DNA of 64,000 bases from Taeniopygia guttata (Eukaryota; Chordata; Aves; Passeriformes; Estrildidae): the NCBI RefSeq assembly GCF_048771995.1, contig NC_133027.1, forward strand, positions 6,196,001 through 6,260,000, written 5' to 3'. Made by a program: the position numbers and the translations under genes. The notes beneath the pieces were generated by a model. That model searched no databases. It was not told the DNA's origin and saw only the letters and a list, made by a program, of their open reading frames with translations. Shown in pieces: positions 50,441 to 61,100 of the stretch (its first letter is position 1; every line of letters starts with the position of its first letter).

Positions 50441-51139
50441 AACATTTCAATGTCAGTATTTAGCCCAAGCCAAGTGTCCCAGCCAGGCTGTTTTGTTCAT
50501 AACAAGGACATCTTGCAAAGCCTAGATGTAGCTGCGGCAAAGCCTTGGACTTTGCACCAGCTGCTGGAAGGCCACCCGGGCAGCCAGGGACACGACCAGG
50601 GACACTGGCAAAGCAATGCTGAGCCTTCTTCAATTTAAAAAGTATATGTGTTTTTGCAGTATTGTGATTACAAAGCAGCGAGCCTGTGATTTGCAGACAT
50701 TTATCTTTCAGTGAGTCAGAGATGGCAAAAAACTTCTGCAGGCATCACCTGAAACAGAAACCTTAAGAAAGGTATCTCTCACCTGTCTGAGATATCTCAT
50801 TAAAGGCCAGTGTCTGAAGAGCAGAGAAACACTTCTGAGGTTGAACAGACAGATCAAAACCTGCTGGCCACATCTATTATATCAGCACCATGTCAGAAGA
50901 CAAGGTTTCAGAGAGGTCAGATCAGTTCCTTTGCATTTGTGAAAGTGGCACATCAAAATTACTTTCAGAATACATTAAGTATAAAAAGCCCCTAGGAAGT
51001 GCTGTCAGCATCTACCCCCACACACCCTCAGCAGGTTTGAAGAGTACAGAAAACCAGGAGCAGTGGCTGACAGACCAGATGAGTGTGCTGCCACTCAGGG
51101 GACCTCAGAAGGCTGGAAAATGGGCAGAGAGGGACTTAT

Positions 51140-51205
51140 CTCAAAATCGGAGAATAATGGCTCAGAAGGGACCCCAAAGATTCCCTGGTTCAGCTTTTCC
51201 TGGCC
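51140..51205 (-). mobile_element. Diverged CR1 tail in antisense, next to a sense CR1
   Basis: GGAGAATAATGGCTCAGAAG then GGACCCCAAAGATTCCCTGG resembles the antisense CR1 3' tail. It stops at an A-rich run, beyond which CR1 continues in the opposite orientation. Assignment is tentative. Confidence 0.45.
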
Positions 51206-51206
51206 A

Positions 51207-51249
51207 AAAAAAAAAAAAAAAACAAAAAAAAAACAAAAAAAAAAAAAAG
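51207..51249 (+). repeat. A-rich simple repeat
   Basis: Three A-runs separated by single C bases, about 43 bp, between the two CR1 pieces. Confidence 0.95.
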
Positions 51250-51665
51250 GACTTAATGAAGTTCAGCAAAGGGAAACGCCAAGTTCTGCCACTGGGTAGG
51301 AACACCACCATGCACCAGTACAGGCTGAAGGGGCACCTGGGTGGATGGGAACTTTGCAGATCTGGGGTCCTGGTGGACACCAGGTTGAACACGAGTCAGA
51401 GATGGACCTTTGCACTCCAGAGCACCCTGGGCTGCATCAGGGAAAGTGCTGGCAGCAGTTTGAGGGAGGTGATCCTCTGCCAAGGGTGAAGTGCCAAAAA
51501 GAGCTGGAGCATCTGTCATTTGAGGAGAGGCCGAGGCAGCTGGGACAGCTCAGTCTGGAGAAGAGAAGGCTCAGGGGGATCTTCTCAGTGTGTATGAACA
51601 CCTGAAGGGAGGGAGCAAAGGGGATGGAGGCTCTTTTCAGGGTGCCCAGGGAAAGGGCAAGAGGC
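51250..51665 (+). mobile_element. CR1 LINE fragment from the ORF2 3' end
   Basis: Sense on plus: GTTCAGCAAAGGGAAACGCC, GCACCAGTACAGGCTGAAGG, CCCTGGGCTGCATCAGGGAA, and AGTCTGGAGAAGAGAAGGCT, then ATGAACACCTGAAGGGAGGG. This is the coding end of CR1 ORF2 and the region beyond. Frames are broken, so it is a dead copy. Confidence 0.85.
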
Positions 51666-52612
51666 AGTGGGCATAAACAAATTCAGATACAAATGCAGTT
51701 TAACTCTTCCTATACAGGAACAGGTGAACAAACAGGAACGTTTGTTCCTTTGCAGACAGGCAGTACAGTAAAAGTAGCACAGCAGAAATACACCTGATAG
51801 TAGGAGGTTAAGAGCTGTGAAAACAGGTGTATGTTCTTCATTAAACAGTCATTTTGAAATACCTTGGGATGTCACGTGTTGGTTGTAGGTGCAGAAGGGC
51901 AAGCTCACAGATGTCAGCTATGACAAATAGGGTGATGATCTCCATTTTGCAAACTGTCTGAAACAAACAGATAAATCACTGTTAACTGTGATATTTCTAC
52001 ACTTCTGTGTTTAGCTATCACAGCTCTTTATATGTTTATTTCCTGGTTTTATTTTATCCATTAAATTATCTTTCTATAAAGGGGTAAAGTGATAAGAGAG
52101 CTAAAGGCCTTATAATATTGGAGAAAACACATATTATCATTTTATGCATGGTATATTTTCATTAACTGACAGTAGTGAGTTTGAAGGTCAGGTCAGACAA
52201 GTCCTCAAGCCTCTGTGAAGACATTAATTAAGGGGTTTTGTGTTTGTTTTGGCCTTTTTTGTTTGTTTTGTTTAGGTTGTACTTTTAGGGCATGATTTGG
52301 TGAAGGACATGAGATGCAAGGCACTGTTGTGAGGAGGACACGAGTAGGAATGTGCAACAGTCACTGCCAAGCTTTCCTTGGGCTGGGCAGTGGTTAATGC
52401 TTAATGATTTTTCCAAGTCTACTAACACAGAAGCACAGGTGAAGTCTTGCTTTCTCCAGCTCCACACAGTTGTCCCAGACCTCACTGCTGTGCTTCCACT
52501 CCACCTGAAATTCACTCTCCCTCCCTGTGTATGTAGCCTTTGGTCAAACTGGCTTGGGACAGAAACCAAAAAACTCCATCTCACTGAGAACTGAATTAAA
52601 TTAATTGGAAGG

Positions 52613-53181
52613 TATCGCCGGCCGGGGGGTATATACAAGTCACGAAGGGGACGGGACTGCTGCGGAACGCGTCTCGAGCTGTTTATTTTTTAGCATCAGT
52701 CTCATTACATGGTTATGACAATTAGAAGATGCCAGCAGCTCACATCCCAGGCAGCAGACCAAGAACTTAATGTTACAACTTACTTGAAAAGCTTTTTGAC
52801 CAATCACACAAAGCAAAAGCATATTGACAGTAGTTCTATCCAATCACTATAAATACACATACCTTTGGTTAAAACAATGCTTGCTTATTTCGAGTACAAT
52901 ACTTGCTTGTAAGTCTCAAGATACAATGCACAGAGGTCCATTATTAAGCTTAGAACTTCCTAATATCTCACCAGATATACTTTTCTGCAACTTAGGGAGT
53001 TATTCTACCCAAGTGTTAATACACAGACCATTGTTCTATTTGTCCTTTCTTTCTACTTCTTGTATAATTTTTCTGCTGACAAATCTTGTAGCTACTGCTT
53101 AGCTCTAATCACCATCCTGCTGTCTCTGAGGCCTGCCTTTTGCAATGTGCCCAAAACCCTCTGATTTTAAGGAATCCCACA
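52613..53181 (-). mobile_element. Solo LTR of an endogenous retrovirus (ERVK-like, 6-bp TSD)
   Basis: On minus the LTR runs from TGTGGGATTCC to CCGGCGATA, 569 bp. It is flanked on both sides by the 6-bp CCTTCC (GGAAGG on plus at 52607-52612 and 53182-53187). Internal signals in order on minus: two inverted CCAAT boxes (plus 52839-52843 and near 52800), a TATA-like TATTTATA (52848-52855), and AATAAA (52682-52687). A CpG-containing tail with CTCGAGACGCG follows. The terminal CA has become TA. No gag/pol/env or second LTR is nearby, so this is a recombination remnant. The 6-bp duplication suggests a class II (ERVK-like) element; the family is not named. Confidence 0.75.
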
Positions 53182-54479
53182 GGAAGGGTCCTCTCTGCTG
53201 GTGCTGTCTTCTCTGGATTCGGGGATGTAGGAACTCCAGGAGTTTGATGTCTCTCCATGAGTACTGGCCCTTGTCTTCTCCACACATCACAGTGATGTCT
53301 ATGCAAGCATCCAACTCTAGTCAGGCTCATTTCAAAGGTCCTGTGGGAAGAGAATATTCCTCTTCACAGTCATCCCCCCAATCATCTGGTTTAAAAAAGA
53401 ACCTATTTATTCAGGCTAAAAATTACCACGGAGAGCTGCTCCTTCCATAGGATGCTGCAGTGCTATGAGGTTTACTTTAAGGAGGGATCTAGTTGTTGTT
53501 TTCCACTCCATAAAGCGTGGTTATAGAGAAAACAGAATGAGCCTGTACCCAGAGGTGTACAGCTAAAGGATGGTTGTGAAACCCTCGTCCTGGGAGGTTT
53601 TCAGGGGACCAAACAAGAGCTTGGGCAACCTGATGTAACTCTGCAGCTCTCCCTTCTGTGACAGAGGACTGTAGGATGACTGCAGGTGAACTCTACAAGT
53701 CTCTCTGTAGCCCAGATTATGAGTAATGATACACAGGCTGATAGAGTGTGGCACAAGCTGACTCAAGCCCACAGAACAGCTGTGGAGGGAGGCACAAAGT
53801 ACCACAGCAGATGGCACGAACTGTCCAGAAACAGGCTCTGAACCATTCATACCTTCCATGCAGCCAGGCACGTTTGCATAAGATTGCAATATCCCCTCTC
53901 ACCATTTTTAACCACAGCTTAGTCAGGAGTTTGTTTTATCCCTGCATGAATTCGAATGAACTTTAACCCCAAGAAGGATCCAATTTAATACCAGTTACTG
54001 GTCACCAGTGAGACAGATTCATCCAACTTCAACTCAATATTTTTCACCTGCAATGCTCCCTTAATTTCTCTCAATTATTTTGACAGGGACCACACACCAA
54101 AGCTTTAGGCAGTCAGAGATGTGGGGAAGTGTTCTGGGATAAGTTTCTTTGACCAAGAAAATCCTCAAATCCGCATGAGGATTAATGACTAATGGCTAAT
54201 GATTAACTTAGGGATTCAGCTGAGCCTTAATGATAAATGCAAAGCTTCTCTTGAACACCACATACTTTTTTTAAAAATTTTTTTTTAATTTTTAATGATG
54301 AGACCCTAAATAGATCTACAATAATTTAAGAGAAATTAGGACTGGCACACAACAGGACTTCAGCAGTCAGACAGGAAAAGCTTTAAACTTTTCACTTAAG
54401 AGCTCTGAGAAGTGATCCATTTCTGCCATCCCAGGCTTGCTGGGATCCTTGTTCAAACTGCAATGCTCCGTGCCTAATC

Positions 54480-55024
54480 AGCAGCCCCAGCTCGGCGCGT
54501 CGCTGTTGCTAATGCAGCTCTTACTAAAGCAGAGCTGGATCAATTAATCCCTTCCGGATGCAGCTGCTTGACACGGGAACAGAGTTTGGGGCTCCCCAGG
54601 CAGTGCTGCCAGTGACAGCACCCGCAAAGCAAACAGACCTCGCGCGTAATCTTGAGCTCTCATTAATGATTACTCTTTTCAATGTAGATGATGGACAAAT
54701 GCGTGCGTGTGTCTTTACCTGCAGCGCCGGTTTCCAGGCTCGGAGCAGCCTCGGTGACAGACTACATTTCCCAGGAGCCTGTTGCGCCGGAGTCTCTTGT
54801 GTCGCTGCAGAAGGACCGTGCAGCTCTGCAGAGCCACTCGGGCTGTTGCAGTTCCCGGGGCTGGCGCTGGAGAAACATGACCTTCAGCAGCTTGTCTCCA
54901 GAAACATGACCTTCAGCAGCTTGTCTCCTAAAGCATCCCGAGCTGATCTGCGCTAGGGCCCGCTCTTGCTGCAGACACACTCGGGCGGGGTGGCTGCTTA
55001 CCCTCGGTCCATGTGAGATGCTAG
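54480..55024 (+). promoter_or_regulatory. SLC25A27 promoter and 5' UTR region
   Basis: GC content and CpG rise before the SLC25A27 start codon (CTCGGCGCGTCGC, CTGCAGCGCCGG, TTGCGCCGG). It contains a perfect 29-bp tandem duplication and two upstream ATGs. The transcription start cannot be fixed from sequence alone. Confidence 0.5.
54871..54928 (+). repeat. Perfect 29-bp tandem duplication in the SLC25A27 5' region
   Basis: Two identical adjacent units (54871-54899 and 54900-54928) begin AGAAACATGACCTTCAGCAG and end CTTGTCTCC. They lie 97 bp before the start codon. Each unit carries an ATG followed immediately by ACC. Confidence 0.95.
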
Positions 55025-55127
55025 ATGTCACCTGCAGAAGACGAGAGGAGCTTACCTCTTCCAGAGAGATGGCCCCGAGCCAGCAAATTCGCTCTGTCAG
55101 CCTGTGCAGCGGCTGTGGCAGAACTAG
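55025..55127 (+). CDS. SLC25A27: SLC25A27 exon 1 (residues 1-34)
   Basis: Encodes [20 protein letters not shown] then [14 protein letters not shown], ending with the first base of codon 35. Donor ACTAG|GTACAA, phase 1. The first transmembrane helix begins here. Confidence 0.94.
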
Positions 55128-58100
55128 GTACAACTCACCGTGGTTTTCCGAGAGGGAAGGGGGGTCAGATTTACTTACGGGGGGCAGGGGGAGCATCAGT
55201 CCCCGGATGCCTCATTCCTCAGTGTTCTGCTCCAGCAAATCTGCATTTCACTCTGCTAGTCCTGGCTTTTCCATAACATAAGTGGTTTATGCCACCTGAC
55301 CGTGGCTGGAGGGAGGGTTTTCCAGGATGAAATCTTTGCCTCGGAGACGGAAGGGCTGCAGTCATTAACTCAGTGTAGTTGTGACTAATTTAAGCTTTGC
55401 ATTGGCTGGGTGTCCGGAGAAAGAATAAAGAGGCAGGCAGATATGTTGCCTAAGTTACTAGCAAGGCCTTATTCCTTCAGGAATTGCCTTTTCATAGGCA
55501 AGGAAGGTTAATCAAAGAAAAATTGACTCTTAAGTTTCTGGTCACAGTGGAGATGCTTATAAAAATGGAGTTGGAAAACTGCTTGGTGAAACATGGAATA
55601 TAAGCCCCAATGGCATCTATGTAGTACTGCTTTGGGACCAAGTAACTTATTTTGAATATTTTTCAGCACGTCCTTTATAATTTCTACAGGCTCTTACAGG
55701 CAAGTCAATGACATTGCTCTAAAGATTTGTAACTTCTCAATCTTTGCTAATCTTTAAACATGAATACTAAACTTAATGCACAAATAGACTGTAAGCCTGC
55801 TGAGGCTTTGAGCAGTGACTTCCTTCCCCTGGCACCTGAGTCCTGCTTTGGAAGGACCCTGGTGTGTCTCAGAGGTATCAAAACAAAGACAATCCCTGCT
55901 CCTTCCCTGCCACAGGCTGGGAAGGTCCATCACCAGGCACTTCTGGCCTGGAACTGAAATGAGGGGCACAAATATGTATCCATACTGTTTCAGGAGCTGC
56001 CCTGAGATCAACTTGGATCTCCATCACTGGCCACGAGTTATTTCAGTGAGAGAGATAATAGGCTAGATATGATTTCTTTGCCTGTATAATGAAAGCAAGC
56101 ATCCTTTAGGGTGGTTTGTAGGACAGATATGTATCTAAGTTTGTAGGTGAGCCTGAATGTATGTCAGCATTATGATGACCTCTGTGGGGTTGTTCCTGAC
56201 TATAACATGTCCTGCCACTGTGCTGGGCAGTGGCTGGACAGAATTAGAAAGACCACATGATAAACTGGGAGATATGACTGGTCTGTATTCAGAGGGAGTA
56301 ACTGGAACAGGATTCTTAATCCCAAGTCCCTCAGAAGGTACATGTATTGCATACCAAATCTGCAAAACTATGTAAGGGAAAAAGACTGGGTGTTTGACAG
56401 GAATGTCAAACATTGCGCCTAGAGCCACTTTTAACAGACGGGGATGAGAATTCTCCTTTTCTCCAGGGATCTCCTGGACGCTGTTGGGTACAGCCCCTGC
56501 TCCCTGCTGGTGCCTGCCGAGCCCCTTGGGCGCTGGCAGGGCGTTGTGGTGCAGCTGATCCGGGCACGGGAGGTCTCCCTGCAGCCGCACTCGTATTCAC
56601 GCGTGTTCCTGGCCCTTTGCCCTCAGTGACATTTCCCCTGGATCTCACGAAAACCCGGCTGCAGGTGCAGGGTGAAGCTGCCGTGCGCCGCGATGGAGCC
56701 GCGGCCGGGCCGGCGGTGCCGTACCGCGGGATGCTGCGCACGGCGGCTGCAATCGCGCAGGAGGAGGGGGTATGGAAGCTCTGGCAAGGAGCCACGCCGG
56801 CCGTCTACCGCCACATAGGTAAATATCTGCTCTGATGGGACACGATGGGTCCTGCCTTCTGTGGCCAAGCCTTTTGGAGTGAGCCTGCCGTATTTTCTTG
56901 TACTTTAAATATATCTGTGAGGACTTTTCAGTCTAGCCTGCACTTCCACTTTGAAATAGATGAGATTTCAGCTCAATACATCTCTTCCTTCCAATTTCCA
57001 GTCCTTCATGGCCTTATTCTGGCTTCTGGAAAAACAAAATATAAGTTCTCTGTCATGTTTGCATGAAGGTCTTGTCCAGAAAGTCCAGACACTTAGAGTT
57101 GTCAGAACAATAAATGTCTCACATGTGAGTGAAGTGGGGATAGATTGGGAAAAAAGATGGGGAAAAATACGAGGTTGCAAGCACAAGGGAAAAATACAAG
57201 TGCTTAAAAGAAATGCATTAGTGGTTTGCCACAAGTAATAGCTTTCTGTGCTTTAGTTGGAAATACAGTGACAGCAGCCAACCTCAAAATCACTTGTGGA
57301 GGTTCTGTGCTTGGCATCAGCCCAGAAGGAGGTGATGCAGTCCCATGTCCTTAAGGTGCAGGCAAAGCTGTGCTGCCTCCTGGCAGACCTGTGGCTCAGC
57401 CAGAGAGATTTTTTTTTAATGCTAAAACAACGCCCTGGGCTCTCCCACTGACACCAGGCAAACCCTTCACTTTCCCCATTCTGATCACAAACAAGAGAGC
57501 AGTGACCAGATGACCCAGGTGAACTCTGGAGTGTCACAAACCAAGGTCTTGATCTCTGTCTCACTGTGACCTCCAGCAATGGCAGACCCAAGAGCTGTCT
57601 CCTGCTTTTGTTTTCCACAGTATACACTGGTGTTCGGATGGTTACTTATGAACATCTCCGTGACTCTGTGCTTGGCAGGGCAGAGGGTGAAAGCTTTCCT
57701 CTCTGGTAATGTTGCATATCTATGCATATTTATTGCTTGCTTGGGGATTGTCCTTACTGTAGGAGACGTACAGCCATATCTTAGATCCAAAATGTATTTG
57801 GTTTTAGAAGGGGATTGATAAAATCTACTGCAAAATACTTGTCATGCCCAATGCTACAGGAAGGGGGACCTATGGTTAATACTGAAATTTCTGATCTTAC
57901 CAAAATAAATAGACCCATAAAATTAACACAACTTGATTTTGATACTGCTATTGAAATGCAACTTTAGAATTATTTTTTCCTTAGAGAACATCACTTGTCT
58001 AGTAGCAGTGGGAGAGAAAGAAAAGTTGTATATATCAGCAAGCAGTTTGGAATTTCGGTGGGCATCCAGTTATACACGGAGCATCATCCTTTACTTGTGT

Positions 58101-61100
58101 ACTTTGTCATCCTGCCTTTAAACATTAAGCAAAGACCAAAATTTAACCTTGTTTTGTTTTATTTTTTCCCCTGGTAAGTTTTAACCCTTTTTGAAAATTG
58201 ACAGAAATATTACTGACTACTTTAACAACCTGTAGCCACCAAAATTATTACCTTTACTTTGGCTGTTAATATATGAATAACCATTTACACTTGTTCCACT
58301 TGAGTTGTGCTGCTGAACTTTTCAGCACTGTGACCTGTGAAGATTTTCAGTGTATTCTGGAGCACAATTTTTCTCCATTTGGCAGGAAAGCTGTGGTTGG
58401 AGGCATGTCTGCGGGTGCCATCGGACAGTTTTTTGCCAGCCCAACTGATCTGGTGAAGGTGCAGATGCAGATGGAGGGAAAAAGGAAGTTGGAAGGAAAG
58501 CCATTACGGTTGGTTCCTCTCAGAGCTGGTGTTTTTGTCCCTCTTACTGATCACTCTTTGGCCCAGGGTGTGATTCTCTGTGTTTTCTGCCACCCCTTCT
58601 CCCCAGCTGCTCTGTGCCCTTTTACAGGGAGAGCACCTGATGACTCTGGGCAGTAAAGAGGGGAGGGATTCAAGACCTCCTCCTTATTCTATTTATACTC
58701 ATCTTCTTTATTCTGATTTATTGGTCCTAGGGACCACAAACCCATCCTCTATGCTGCAGCACATCCATGCCAGCACTTTACCATGGGGAGGGAAGGACAT
58801 TTTCTAAAGATGGAAGAAAGCATGAGCTAAATGGCTTGTGAAGGAAGCACAGGCACAAGGAATGCTGGCACACAGCAGGGCTTGAGACTCTCCTGCAAAT
58901 ACCAGGACATGCTGCTCTTTGCACTCCAAACTGCTGCCATCATTTGGTGTCATGTACACTTAGTACTGTAACCCAGTGTGGGATCTAAGGCTTGTCTGCT
59001 GTTAGGGACCAGATCACTGCTTTGCAAGGCAACTGGTATCTCTGGTAAAATATTGTGGAATGAAAGTCAAAGAGAGAGCCAAAAATGGATCTGGAGTGCC
59101 AGATCCTTGCAGGTATAAATTCCTAACCTTATGTGAGGACCCAGTGCAGCAAAGTGCTGGAACATGCAAAGATTTCACTGGGCTGTCTACCCACAAGTTG
59201 CATCTTAATTTCAGGTTCCGGGGTGTGCACCACGCATTTCTGAAGATCCTGTCTGAAGGAGGAGTAAGGGGACTTTGGGCTGGATGGGTACCAAATGTCC
59301 AGAGAGCTGCTCTGGTGAATATGGGAGGTAAGTGGAATAACTTGGCCTGGAGCACTTAAGGCCCCACCAAAGCTTTAAGAAAAAGGAGCTCAGCTGCTCC
59401 TTTTGTGTTAGTGTCATGATTACCTGGGGTCCTGTTTGGAGCACCCTGTAGGTGATCTCTGCCTTGTGCACCTGTGTTTTGGTCCTGTGGAAATCAAATA
59501 GCTTTAAAGCAACAGGTTTTACCTGAATTTAAGGAAAAGTGAGCCAGGTGCTGAAGGGGTCCCACAGCCAGCAAAGACGGGACTTCACCAGCCACAACCC
59601 AGTGTCCAAGTGAGGTGAGCAGAGCAGAGCCAGCAAAGGCAGCCAGGCTTCACCAAGATCCAGATCTGCAGGGCAGTGTGTGGTGATGAGGCAGGTATGA
59701 GGCCAAGCCAGGAAGCTGAGCCAGCAACAGGGCTGGTGAGGATCATCCAGATACAGCTCAGCATCATCTGTAAGGTAAATCAGAGCAGATGGGAGCAGGA
59801 AGGAGAACATACTCACATGTCTAAAGACAGGACTCAGGTGCCACAGCCCTGATTAAAAACGGGGGACAGAGTGCCAGCAGTGCCAAAGGCAGAAGCCTCA
59901 ATGGAAATGAACATCCTGTGAACACCACAGACACCATTCACTCCTGACAGTGCTGTTTTTTCTCATTATTCTTTTTACAGATCTGACCACTTATGACTCA
60001 GTGAAACACTTTTTGCTTCTGAACACGACACTTGTGGACAATAGTGTGACTCACAGTGTTAGCAGGTGCTGTATTCTCCAATTACCCCTTTTCCACTGTG
60101 GAGCATTTCCAGCCTTGCTGTCTTCATCTGCCTCTCTGTGCCAGCAGAAGACCCCATTCTTTGATTTTGATACTGCTATTGAAATGCAACTTTAGAATTA
60201 TTTTTTTCCTTAAAGAATATCACTTTATAGAAGACACAAGAGAAAGGATGCAACCATTGATACAAAACTGCCCTCATTAGAAGTGCCTTGTTGGTGCATT
60301 TAAACACCTTTGCTCTAAACTGTGGCAGCACAGTGATACAACTTCTGCAAAACATCCTCTTTTTTAAGTGATTTTAAAAATCTACTTTATATACACAATA
60401 TTATGAATTGCCTATTGTGGGTCCTTCATCCCTGACTCAGAACTGCACACAGAGGTGAGGGCAGCTGGCACTGGGAGGACATGTGAGCAAGAGCAGTACT
60501 AGCAAGCCTCCCAGATCAAGTTTATGTTATGAGTTATTACTCATGATTTGATGATAGCTGTTTTAATACATCCCAATTATAAGAACTGGAACTGCAATGC
60601 TGAAATTTTTATCATACATCTTAGTTTCTTCCTTAAGTATCTGTTGCTGTTGGCAGTGCCTGCTCTGGGCTGGTAGCAGCTGTTCTGGGAACTCCTGCTG
60701 ACGTGGTCAAAACCCGGATAATGAACCAGCCAAGAGATAAACAGGGAAGGTATGGATGCTTCAGAGACCGACTTTTCAGTAGCACATTGAAACCATGGGT
60801 CTGACTGATTTCATTGAGAGTGCTAAATTGATAATTTTCTTTTCATCTTTCTAGTGATGATTTAGTAAATGTCTGGGGGGTGTTGTTGTGATGGTCACCT
60901 AAGGGTAAGCAGTGCATTTCAATTCTGGATTAGACTCCAAGGAGCTTACAAAAGCACTCTGGAATGTAGAAAAATATGAGCTACAAATTATGTTTATGAA
61001 GGGGATGTTTTGGTTTTTTTAAAATTGTGTATTTGTAATCCTAACACTGTTTGTTCTTCTTGCACATTGCTAGAGGTCTGCTCTATAAATCTTCCATGGA

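Larger units (their letters stand above)
50450..54480. other. Intergenic head-to-head region between CYP39A1 and SLC25A27
   Basis: No gene recognised. It holds a compound CR1 (51140-51665), an A-rich run (51207-51249), the solo LTR (52613-53181) and a possible weak CR1 relic near 53560-53640. Start codons of the divergent genes are 5.4 kb apart, so they do not share one CpG promoter. Confidence 0.6.

Noticed and set aside
50890-51489. 199-codon plus open frame
   Set aside because: Runs through CR1 pieces and an A-rich run (poly-Lys); a repeat chimera.
53560-53640. Possible CR1 relic (TCCTGGGAGGTTTTCAGGGG, TTGGGCAACCTGATG)
   Set aside because: Too short and diverged to call with confidence.
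54700-55060. Minus-strand donor motifs (CAG|GTAAAG near 54,719; GAG|GTAAGC near 55,050) suggesting a divergent transcript
   Set aside because: GT-type motifs alone are common; no exon or promoter pairing could be shown.
56135-56590. 151-codon minus open frame
   Set aside because: Lies in SLC25A27 intron 1 ahead of GC-rich exon 2; antisense shadow.
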